The translations under genes and the position numbers were made by a program. Under the pieces are notes generated by a model. It made no database searches. It saw only the letters and a list, made by a program, of their open reading frames with translations, and was not told the DNA's origin. This document shows, in pieces, positions 23,701 through 34,291 of a DNA stretch of 56,142 nt. Within the stretch, counting starts at the first letter, position 1. The number at the start of each line of letters is the position of its first letter. This DNA is from Chlorokybus atmophyticus. Taxonomy: Eukaryota; Streptophyta; Chlorokybophyceae; Chlorokybales; Chlorokybaceae. Location: contig RHPI01002619.1 of the NCBI GenBank assembly GCA_009103225.1, positions 62,070 to 118,211 on the forward strand, in the 5' to 3' direction.

Positions 23701-25858
23701 GGTGGCCCCGAAGATGGTGAAGCCGGAGGAGAGGGCTGAAGAGAAGGAGCTGGTGCAGGTACGAGTGAAGGAGGAGATGTGAGTGGAGGTGGGGAAGAAA
23801 GAAGAGGTGGAGATGGCGATGACAGGGGAGGTGGAAGTGCAGGTGGAGACTGTTGTGGTGGTGATGACAGCACTGGTGGTGATGAGGTGGGTGGCGTTGT
23901 GGGTGGTGGCAATGTTGGCGGCGATGATGTCGGGGGCGGGAGTGAAGGCTGTGGCTTTGGGGATGGTGGTGGCGATGATGATGATGGAGGTGAGAGCTCA
24001 GGCGATGGTGATGGCGACAAGGGCGGCGGGGGAGAGGGCTGTGGTGAAGGGGTTGGTGATGTTGGTGGGGACGGTGATGGTGAGGGCTGTGGTGAAGGCG
24101 ATGCTGGGGAGGATGGGGGTGGGGAGGATGGGGGAGACGGCGATGGCGTTGGTGATGATGGAGGCGATGAGGATGGCGGTGATGGTGATGGAGGCGGGGA
24201 GGATGGTGGTGGTGGCGAGAGCGGTGGCGATGATGGGGGCAGCGGTGATGGCGGCGGCGATGAGGGCGGTGGTGAGGGTGGAGGTGGAGAGGGTGATGGT
24301 GATGGCGGCGGTGGTGAGGGCGGTGGGGTTGGTGGGGAAGGTGGCGGAGGGCTTGGTGGTGGTGGCCGTGGTGATGGCGGTGGAGGTTCTGTACGCATAG
24401 TTGCATCAGTCAACATGTTGCAATATGAGGCAATCCATGCGCAGGCGTGTACACGTACTGGGCGGTCTTGGTGGTGGCGGTTGTGACGACGTCAAGCTCG
24501 GAGGAGGTGGAGTCGGCAATGGCGGACTGTTTGCGCTCAGCGTCACATTCAGAAGGTACGTGCCAGATTCTGTTTGGTAGCCATCAACAACCTGTGTGCA
24601 TGCGTCTCACTATCAATCTCATTGCATTGTTGAGGCTCAGCAAGCGTGTATTACATTGGCTTGCAGGCTTACAATGTAGTAGTTGTTGCCTGCAAGGAAG
24701 CTGACGCCAGTAAGCAGTGACTTGAAGTTGTCGCAGCCGACACCGTCATCATTGCACCCAACGACAGTGTTGGCGTTGTTCATGAATATGAAAATTTTGG
24801 TGTCGTAGTTGCCGCCACCGCACGTGCTCACATCCAGTATCAAGTTTACTGGTGGGGTGTACATGAACACGACGTCGGGTGCCGTGGACGCTGTGTCGCA
24901 CGCCACATCGTAGGTGTCGTTGTAGTTGGTCGTTGAACCGGTGTAAGAAAAGGGCAGGTATGTTATCACCTTTGGATTGGAAATGGTGTCTCCACATGCC
25001 GAGCACATGTCTGCAGATGGTAATGTTGCTTAGTTCGCTTAATTGATGAACGAAACAAATGAACCTATACCAGAATGCAACCACCATACAACTTGACATT
25101 GTTCAACGCCAACCTGCATCTGTAATGGTGGCCGTCACTGTCACGGCGAACTGGAAGTTGACGTCCGAGCTCGTCAGCGTGAACATGACGTCAAAGCTGA
25201 CGTCGCCGTCAGCTGTGCAAAGCACAGGATTGTGATAAAGTTGACAGTGGTAATAATGATAATGATGATGATGGTTATGTGTTGCAGGTGTGCGCTTTAA
25301 AGTGTTGTAGTTACTGACCTATGTAGTTTCTGATGGGTGTGAGCGACACGCTCTGTGTCGTCGACCATGACACGGTGGAGATGGTGAATGTTGATGGCGA
25401 TATTGACACTGCGCACACACCGACACGATGTGAGACCCTTGTTGGGTTGTGCGCAAATGCATCATCAACATACGTTTGTCAGTGCGGGCGGAAGTCACTG
25501 TAACCGTCACAGTGCTTGTGGGTGCAGATGAAAGCGTGAACGACACCGTTTGCGCGGGGTCGCTTTCAGAAGCAGTGAAGGTCTTTGGACTCACCTGCAA
25601 CACACAACAGATTCTTGAGGTGTTTGATCCAATCTGTATATCAACTGAACTTCATCACCACTGGCTTATAACAAACCGTGGCAGGCGGGAGCGTGAGCAG
25701 CGAGAACAGCAGGCGGTTCGTCGTGCCATCAACGTTGCTCTTGATTTTGTTCCAGGTCGCAGAGTCCGTTATCGCGGAGGTGACTTGTGTCGGGGTCGCA
25801 CTGGGGTTTGCGCTAAGGTACAGCGCTGCAACACCCGTCTGTGATGTTGACCATAGTC

Positions 25859-25910
<52 letters not shown>

Positions 25911-28579
25911 CGACGCCATCAAAGGCTGTGATTATAATGCCAACTGCTAACTCTTTAAGGTGTAGGGACCAAGTGCAGTGTGTTACTGTTTACCACATGG
26001 GGTGTTGCCATCGATGTCCCAGAGATTGTGTTGTTATTGTTGTCCGCGTCATACCAACCGCTCATGATATCCACGCCCTGAGCCACAACCGCCACGAGTC
26101 AAGACTCAGAGTCAGTCTGAACAATCAACACGCACGACGCCAGATGTGTTGATGTGTATGCTTACAGGTCCGTAAACGTCAACGCAAGTGCCCCAGTTGC
26201 TGAAGGATGCGCGCGTGTCCGTGTAGTCGCTGGCAGCAACTGTGATCGCTGTCGGCTCTCGTGCTGGGGACGATAAGCATGCATCCGCATTATCATTGCC
26301 CGCTGCCACCACCACCGTTGTACCACTGTTCAACAATCACTGGCTCAGTTGAAACACTTGCGCATCTGTGACTGGTTCAACAATGCGTGCATGTATGCCC
26401 ACGCACCCACGCGCATGCATGTGTGCGCGCATTGTGTGCGTGTATTGAGCGCGTGCATGAGCGCGTGCTTCAAACACGTGCGTGCGATACCTAGCGACAA
26501 GTTGTTGGATGGCGAGGTCAACTGAGCTAGACGCAGCTCCACCGATGGACATGTTGACGACGTTGGGCTTCTTCCCGTTGGTGCGCACCCAATCCAAGCC
26601 CGCTGTGATCTGCGACCACAGACCGCTCCCGAGACAGTTCAAACCCTTGACTGCACGTGAGCAACATACAGAGTCAGATTGTGTTGTGTGATGGACTTCA
26701 ACTCTTGCACGCACGCACACACAACATCATCATCTCACCTCCCCAGATGGTGACGTTCTTAGCGACGCCGAAGGTCTGGCCGCCGACCGTGCCGGCAACA
26801 TGGGTGCCGTGGCCGTTGCAGTCAACACCATAACCGGCGGACTCGTTGATGGCATCGAATGCGACCTGCGCCCTTGAGTTGCCCTTACTGTCCTTGAACT
26901 GCACGTGCGACGCCCTTATGCCCTGCACATGGAGATGCATCAGTACAGCTGAGTATGATGTGATGCATCTTAATTTGCAAGTCAACCAACCAAGTCCTCA
27001 GCTGCTTACTGTATCAACAATGTAAGCGTTCACGCCCGTGCCGTCGCTCGTGTACGAGTACAGCTTGTCGAGGGGGAGGTCATGCTGGTTGATGCGGTCC
27101 AGACCCCATATGGGATTGTACTGCAGCCGCAAGCAGACGAGTTGGTAAGGTTTTGTTAGGTGTTGCACTTGCAGTCGTACATGTTTTATACGTGTTTACT
27201 CCACCTGCCGGGTTGTTGTCTTGATTGTGATGAGCGCATCCGCCTCCGCAAACAGCACGCTGGACTTGTACATCTGTTGCGACAGAGTGAGTTGTCTGTA
27301 CTTGAATTACAGCGTGAAGTGTCCAGCTGTTGCTGCTCAGCCTTACTTGCAGAAACGCGCGAAGGTTGCTTTGATCTAGCGTGACGGCCACCCCTTGTAT
27401 GACAGACTTGTATGTGAAGGTGCAGGTGCCATTGAACTTGTTGTACGACTCGGATGCCGCCTGAGGTAGCATGTCAGTTCAAATCGCTACTACAAAATAG
27501 TGTGCGCGCAAGCTTAAAAATCATGCGCACACGCATGCACCCACACGCACAGGTGGGTGCGAACATGCACACGCACATGTACATGCGCATGCGGATGCGC
27601 AAGCGGATTTTCACGCACACTCACACACGCGCACATACACACGTGATTACGCATGCTCGTGCACGCACAGGCACACCCGCCCGCCCACGCCCACACACAC
27701 ACACACATTACCACCGCTCCCACACAACCTCCCTCCCACTCACCAGCTTGCACGCGTTGGCCGCTTCCTTTGCCGCCACCTGCCCGCCCGTCGGTCTCCA
27801 CACGATGATCCAGCGGTCGCCTCCATCATCTTTACTCGTGGACGCCACGTCCTCGAGGGAGAGAGTCGGGTCGGGGATATTGTAGATGGGGGGAAGACCC
27901 TCCTCCAACATCCAACCACCTAACAACAACACTCGCTGAGTGGTCATTTGCGTGGGTGATTGTTATTTTTTCTTGCCATGGACATCGCATTGTGGTTGAT
28001 GTGAGATGAGATCTGTAAAGCACAGGTGTAGAGTGTTGGCTTCTTGATATTGGTTGTTCGAAGATTACAGAGTTCTTGTGTCGTTGAGGTACGTTATCAC
28101 CCACAATGTGCGTGCGGGGTTGGTGTGGGCGTCTACTTTTTGTGAAATAACACTGCACGAGTGCCAAGCCAACCAAGTGGCATGAAATGTCCTGACGCGA
28201 TCATCGTCGTCGAGCTCCCAGCATTGGAGTGCATTGCCGTAAACACAACGCTTTGTAGGTGCAGGTAGATGTAGGCGTGTTGTTAAGCAGTTGTTGTTGT
28301 GGATTAATCTGTTGTGTGGGTTTTTCAAGCGTTCATCACGACTCTGCACGCTCCCCCCCCCATCACACTCGCATCATCCTCACCTGGCCTGCGTCCCTGT
28401 ATCTCCGCCTCCTGGGGGGTCTCCTGCCTCGGGTACGCCTGGTTGGCACCATCCTTAGCGGCATCAACCACCACAGCGCCGCCCCCGACAAGGACAAGCA
28501 CAACGGCGGCAGTCAGGAGGAGGAATACACCCCTCCTCCTGTGAGTCACAGCCGCCATGGCCGCTGCGGTGGGGCTCAC
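20773..28579 (-). CDS. Giant modular subtilase with Pro-rich rod, TSP1 repeats and membrane anchor
   Basis: Eighteen exons (28579-28384, 27919-27744, 27460-27347, 27273-27205, 27120-27010, 26922-26739, 26650-26491, 26325-26166, 26077-25994, 25838-25677, 25594-25474, 25408-25319, 25212-25114, 25010-24673, 24591-24459, 24388-23527, 23418-23334, 23256-20773); 1875 aa. Order: signal peptide; I9-like propeptide (residues about 66-185); proteinase-K-type S8 domain with Asp221 (AYIVDT), His260 ([10 protein letters not shown]), Asn347 (VVVAAGN) and Ser412 ([10 protein letters not shown]), so the triad and oxyanion residue are intact; Calx-beta/Ig-like sandwich (473-575); PPC-like domain (576-720); Pro-rich rod to about 1020; four TSP1 repeats; EGF; CGVC modules; RRL-less SEA-like region; second EGF; transmembrane helix (about 1650-1678); 197-residue tail with poly-Asn and a PPPPY motif. 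Probably a cell-surface or wall protease. Algal hatching and lytic enzymes (sporangin/VLE) are subtilases, but this architecture is larger. A second possible start is at 28558. Confidence 0.88.
25859..25911. repeat. (GAT)n microsatellite in a subtilase intron
   Basis: About 17 GAT/ATG units in the intron (25839-25993) that separates the catalytic-serine exon from the end of the protease domain. Likely polymorphic. Its Asp/Met shadow ORFs are not genes. Confidence 0.95.
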
Positions 28580-29072
28580 TCACTCCTGCCCTACCCTGGC
28601 CTAACCTCCCCCCTTCCCTCTACTCTCAACCATGACCAGCGTCACACCAACATCAACAAGGAACGAGGAGAACGACAAGGCGGCGGTGGTGAAGTGTGAC
28701 GTTTTCTTACGCACGCACGCTATTTGTGGGGCAGAGTGACAGAAACGCTCCCCCCCCTGTCATAATGGACAAAAGTTGTCACGTGACATATAGCGGAAGG
28801 GAAGCTATTGCAGCTTCCGTACAGCGGAAGGTATCCAGGGTACCAGGTAGCTCGTAAACGTGCCTTCCCGTTCCTTCCGTCGTGAACGCGCTGACGTGTC
28901 CTACCTCAGCCAATGAGAGCGGAGCAGTACCAAGGATAAGTCTGTATCTTTGTGTCAGTCTAAGCCGTCGACTGAGCTCTACGGACTGCATCGGACGGCT
29001 GCTCTTGGCCGGAGCGGCGGTGTCCCTGGCATTGTCGGCGGTGTCGGTGGCATTGTCGGTGGTGTAGCGATC
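28580..29072. promoter_or_regulatory. Divergent promoter between subtilase and PPOX
   Basis: A 493-base gap between two outward-facing starts. It contains a perfect palindromic G-box TCACGTGA at 28779-28786. Directly after it is a cluster of CGGAAG/CTTCCG elements in both orientations (28790-28885), including GCGGAAGG twice and TTCCGT twice. The same CTTCC-type cluster occurs in the divergent promoter at 37268-37741. Function is inferred from position only. Confidence 0.55.
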
Positions 29073-32000
29073 ATGGCGGCGGCGGCGCAGGTGGGGCCAA
29101 TGATCGCGAGCATTGATGCGGTGCGCAGTGACTTCCGCATGCCTGGTGCGGTGGGCTTGCGGCGGCAGCAGCGGCAGGAGACGCCTCAGAGCAGGGCGCT
29201 GAGCGCCCCACAGACGGCAGGATGCCGCAGGAGTGGAAGGCTGTGCGTGAGGGCTACTCAGGTCGAGAAAGCTAGAGTTTTGAGGAGCAATGCATGTGTA
29301 GTTCACATGCACATTGTGTTTACAGAATAGCAGCCTGGGGATATGCTTGGGCACGCATGCAAACTGCTTGCGGCCTTGCTGAATGGCGTTAGTAACGTAG
29401 CAAGTTGAGCTCGCGCATTTCGCGGAAGTCTTAGTATTTGTCATTGCGCATTGGGTTTGCACAGTCAGCATGTTGGTGTTGATGCATGCACTGGTTGTTT
29501 CATACACACAGGCAGGTTCTGTGGGCGCAAACGATAAGCAAGAGGTGCCGTGCATCTCTGCGTCATGACTAGCCCAAGTAGGATGTGCATGCCTATGTGC
29601 ATGCAAGCAAATTCCGATACCATGCAGCCTTCCGTCGCTCTGAACTGTGCATGACATAGTGCTTGCCAAGAAATCATCTAACGTGAGCAAACAGATGACG
29701 TTGTCACGCAGTATGCTAGTATAGTATAATATATGTATAACCCCTTCCAAAAACAAGCGCATCAGGCAGTTCAACACTTGCAGCGCCCAATATTTCTGCA
29801 TTTCACGCTAAGCTTCCACCTAGATGCACACTGCTTCCGCGTCATGACTACTATGCATCCCACCATCCAACAGACCGTCGTCATCATCACCACCCAGTAC
29901 ACTCACCTCACTCGCACCCTTTTTTCCCCACCCAGGCCCCAGCGAAGCAGAGCACAGGCGCAGGGCCCCCCTCCTCCTCCTCCTCCTCCTCCTCCTCTCC
30001 CCTCGACGTCGTGATCGTCGGCGCCGGCGTCTCCGGCCTCTGCACCGCGGCCGCCCTCACGACGGACCACGCGATGGCGCGCGTCCTGGTGACCGAGGGG
30101 CGGGAGCGCGTCGGGGGGAACATTACGACGGTCAGGGACGAGGAAGGGGGGTTCACGTGGGAAGAAGGGCCGAATAGCTTCCAGCCGGGAGTACCCATGA
30201 TGAAGATGGCGGTGAGGATGGGAGATAAGGGGCATGGGGATGGTTGGGATACTTGATACGCAAGCATGCATTCGCATACGCGCATGCACATGTACTCACA
30301 TGTGTGCCACTGCTCTCTTAACGCACTGCTCGATAGGTTGAAGGAGGAGTTGTTGTTTGCATGCATGTATGCATGCATGCATGCACATCTACACACCCGC
30401 GCATGAAAGCGCACACAAACATGCAGCTCCTCATTGCCATATGTTGGGGTAGGTCGATATGGGTGTCAAGGACGAGTTGGTCTTCGGTGACCCGGACGCA
30501 CCGCGGTTCGTGTATTGGGAGGGCAAATTGCGTCCCGTCCCGGGCGGGATCGGCGACCTGCCGTTCTTCGACCTGCTCTCGCCGATCGGAAAGATACGCG
30601 CCGGGCTGGGCGCACTAGGCATACGCCCCAAAGCGCCGGTACGAGTTGTGTTGAATGGTTCCATAGTATGAGTGTATGAGTGAGCATACGTGTGAGAGTG
30701 TGAGTGGTTCTATGTTATAAACCATAAAATGTGCCATACAGTCACAACTTGGCATTGCATGGCACATTGTAACCACAACGTGTGCCATATAAGCACCACC
30801 TGGCACATGAACCCACACCCAACTGTGTGGTGCGCCCCTCCCTGTGCTTAGCCATGATATGCCAAGAGTGTGTTGTTAGGATTTCTTTCTCACTGGCGAT
30901 TGCAAGTGCAGGGCTTTGAGGAGACTGTGGAGCAGTTTGTGCGGCGCAATCTTGGTGCAGAGGTGTTTGAGCGCTGCATAGAGCCATTCTGCTCAGGTGG
31001 GGCCGCAAGTCATAGGCTTTGCTAATGACATGTCAAGTTGGTCACCACTTCTTTACTATTGCTGGCGTGTGTATCAGGTGTGTACGCTGGCGATCCCACA
31101 AAGCTCAGCATGAAGGCGGCTTTCGGCAAGGTGCACAGGTTAGAAGACATCGGCGGCAGCATTGTTGGCGGCTCATTCAAGCTGATACAAGATCGCAAGA
31201 AGAACCCTCCACCACCAGCAGACCCGTAAGTTGCGCGTGACAGAAGTAGTTTCTTTAAATGAACTCGCGAATAAGGTGCATCAGTGCGCACACTTGTAAG
31301 ATACAAAGGATGTCAAGTTCTAGCGCACTCTGTCTCGCAAGCGCTACGAGACAGTGTGCGTAGCTAGAAGTGAATCAGTGGGCATAGCTAGAATGCATTC
31401 GTAGCAGACAACTACTGTGAGATGACAGTACTGCCACAGAGGGTTTGACACAGTCAGATTGCACACTGCATTGGTTCAACTTGGTCGAGCTGCGCGTATT
31501 GCATGCAAGTCATGCCATTGCTGCTGCTGTCATACAGGAGGCTACCGAAGCCAAAGGGGCAAACTGTCGGCTCATTCAGGAAAGGGTTGATAACGCTGCC
31601 GAACGCCATTGCCGCAAGGTTTGTGTTTAGAACAACACTGTGTAAATGGTTGTAGTGGTTATGAACGAGTTGTTCGATGGAGAATCCGCTTTGCAGGCTT
31701 GGCGACAAGATCAAGGTGAACTGGAAGCTCAAATCACTTCAGAAAAAGGGCAACCTGTTCTACTTGTCGTATGATACTCCAGACGGGCCGACTGAAGTTG
31801 AAGCACGCTCGGTTATACTCACGACACCTTCATATGTCGCAGCTGATATTCTGAGGGATGCAGCAGTAAGTGCCGATACTCGTCTGTTAGTATTGTGACT
31901 TCATATCAAGTCATGACTGAGTCGAGTCACTTGTTGCAGCCTTCAGCTTCAAAGGCCCTGGAGAAGTTCTACTACCCTCCTGTGGGCGCCGTCACGATAT

Positions 32001-32729
32001 CGTACCCGTTGTCCGCCGTCCGACCAGACCGACTGAAAGACGGCCAGCTGCCCGGCTTTGGCCAGTTGCATCCGCGCTCGCAAGGAATTACAACTCTAGG
32101 TGAGCAAGCAATGCTTGGCACGTGTGCACCCATGCGCTTACGCACATACCAGGGTGCGCACACGCACGCACATGCATGCTTGTGCTCGTGCTTGCGCTTG
32201 CTCGGGCACACAGATCAACCTAACACAAGCTGTGAGTTGTTGCTGATATGCACTGTTGTTGTCAGGTACTATATACAGCTCATCGTTGTTCCCGAACCGC
32301 TGCCCCGACGATCGTGTCCTGCTGCTCAACTACATCGGTGGCGCACAGAACACCGGCATCTTGCAACAGGCAAGCCTGTCAGTTACTGTTAGCCTCCATC
32401 TCACCACACTGCTTTGTTAACACTGTTGTATGTCTCCGCAGTCGCACGACGACTTGGTGAATCAAGTCGACAAGGACGTCCGCACGATGTTGATCAAGCC
32501 TGATGCGGGCAAGCCTCACGTGTGCGGCGTGCGCGTGTGGCCGCGCGCCATCCCGCAGTTCCTCGTCGGTCACTTGGACACGCTCGCGGAGGCACGCGCG
32601 GGTGTCGCCGCGGAGGGACTCGAGGGACTCTTCCTTGGAGGCAACTATGCTGGTGGAGTCGCGCTCGGAAGATGCGTGGAGTACGCTTATGAGTGTGCAG
32701 CGGAAGTCGCTGCGTACGCTACGAAATGA
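29073..32729 (+). CDS. PPOX: Protoporphyrinogen IX oxidase, plastid
   Basis: Ten exons (29073-29261, 29936-30211, 30453-30638, 30912-30996, 31078-31225, 31538-31618, 31697-31865, 31940-32099, 32266-32369, 32442-32729); 561 aa, the usual plastid PPOX length. It oxidises protoporphyrinogen IX to protoporphyrin IX, the last step common to haem and chlorophyll. Exon 1 is an Ala/Arg/Ser-rich transit peptide ending [12 protein letters not shown]. Then come the FAD dinucleotide fold ([15 protein letters not shown]), [10 protein letters not shown] and EEGPNSFQP. Conserved blocks [31 protein letters not shown] and the C-terminal FAD-binding [17 protein letters not shown] complete the family signature. 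Intron 9 uses a GC donor (CAG|GCAAGC). Any GT alternative nearby breaks phase. It shares a divergent promoter with the subtilase. Confidence 0.95.
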
Positions 32730-32829
32730 GGATTGTCGTGTGTGTTGATGGAGTGTTACCCTTCAACAACTAGCTGTATGGATTGCAAGCGGCCAGTGCC
32801 TGCCTGTAGTGTACAGAGATTACGCCTTT

Positions 32830-32834
32830 TGTAA
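32830..32834 (+). terminator. Putative TGTAA poly(A) signal of PPOX
   Basis: TGTAA lies about 100 bases after the PPOX stop. TGTAA is the usual poly(A) signal in volvocine and related chlorophytes. Not every gene in the window has one at a convenient distance. Confidence 0.4.
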
Positions 32835-33408
32835 AGTCTGCCGGTGCTCGCTTGTGCTATGCTGGGTTAGATCACCATTGCCAAGCCCAGCACTAGCAAT
32901 TGCGAGGATCACATAGTAACGTGTGCAACACAACCGAGATACCGCTGTTCACGCAAGCTCAGCCACCACAAAAGCCATGAAACATTGCAATGGGAACATT
33001 AAAAGGGCTTGTGTTCAACAAACGATTTGTTGCAACATACTGATTTTTCCAATTCTACCAATTGGGGTGGGCAATATGTTGCGCGCGCGCACCGAGCACA
33101 TTGCAATTGCATGGCACGCACCATGCACTCAATCAATCCTGACACGCGAGATGCATACACGATTGGTATAAGATGAATTTGGTGTTAAGAGTTGAGCACT
33201 TAGTTGCTGGTTGGACCCGTGTAATTGTCATCATCTACACAATGCAGTGTACAGCAGTATACCACGCCCTGCACAAGGCTCAGCCCTGGTAAAGCTTCCA
33301 AGCCCTATGCCAAGGAGCAAATCGGGCGGTGTATACTTCGACATCGGACTTGCTTCAACCTCCCAGTTGCAACCAACGGAACAAGCAAGCCAACAAACCA
33401 CTGCCTGG
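32835..33408. other. Intergenic between convergent PPOX and cyclophilin genes
   Basis: No exon-like ORF, RNA gene or clear repeat is seen. A short GCGCGCGC run is at 33080-33090. Confidence 0.4.
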
Positions 33409-34159
33409 TCAGCCTAGTTTCAACGTGAACGGCAGCGGATCCTTCAGCGCCGTCACATGCGTCTCTCCCCACACCTGTTCCACCGTGGGCATCCTCGTTA
33501 TCTCGTCGACCACCCTCATGTCCTCTTCCTTCACCACCCCAAACACGTTGAACGCGTTGCCCCACTCGGGATGGTCCGCCACAGCGATGAAGAAGTCTGG
33601 GCCGGACCCGATCATGCACGCGTGGCCGCGCTTGACGACGGGGCCGGGCTCGTTGGGGAGATCGGGACCGGACTTGCCGGCGGGCCACATGTCGGGGACG
33701 GAAAAACCGCCTTGGACGAGGGCGTAGGGAGGACCGTAGGGTTTCTGGAAGACACACAATGCATGACGTGTTATGCACATCCCTGGTGCCAAAGAACGAG
33801 TGCACACATGCACATCCCAACGCATGCGCACCCATGTGTGCTTGCGCACGCATGCATGCACGCATACATGTACACACACGCACACCTAAGCACATGCGCA
33901 CTGCACATACCTCCCATATCTTCTCTGCTCGATAGAACCTGCATCCTGAGCCGCACTTGGACCCTTCTGCAATGCGCTTCACGAAGGCTGCTGAAGTTGG
34001 CGCCAGCTCCGGCTGAAGCTGCACGTTGAAATGAAAGGCACATGAGGGGCTTTGTTGTTGCAGCACAGACAATATCAAATGACACACAGCAAACTCGCAT
34101 ACCTCGATAGGGATGTCGCCAAGATGAGTCCCGATCACAACCATCACCTGAGCCTGCAT
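33409..34159 (-). CDS. Cyclophilin-type peptidyl-prolyl isomerase-like protein
   Basis: Three exons, 34159-34103, 34018-33911 and 33744-33409; 166 aa, close to a single cyclophilin domain. Features: an opening strand VMVVIGTHLGDIPIEL, the LAPTSAAFVKRIAEG helix region, CRFYRAE in place of the canonical catalytic F-x-R block, then LVQGGF, a Pro/Gly-rich loop, GHACMIGSGPDFFIAV and GNAFNVFGVV. Residues of the canonical active site are only partly kept, so activity is uncertain. There is no signal peptide in this model. It starts 132 bases after the stop of the arabinosyltransferase on the same strand, so a missed upstream exon or a read-through fusion was considered; the stop at 34292-34294 and the phases argue against fusion. 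Confidence 0.7.
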
Positions 34160-34291
34160 AGATACGGGTTTCAGTCAAGTTCGTCCTTGACTCATAACTG
34201 AGAATGCAACATTTGTGTTTGCGCTGTCTAAGTCAAGTTGAGACAACACCATCCCGCAAAGCATTGTTGTGTGTTTGTGAGCGACACAAGG

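Noticed and set aside
23435-24406. Long His-rich and Gly/Asp-rich ORFs over the Pro-rich exon
   Set aside because: They are frame and strand shadows of the CCN-repeat coding the Pro-rich rod. The Pro frame is the one that splices in phase to flanking domains.
25841-26152. Met/Asp-repeat ORFs
   Set aside because: They arise from the GAT microsatellite inside a subtilase intron.
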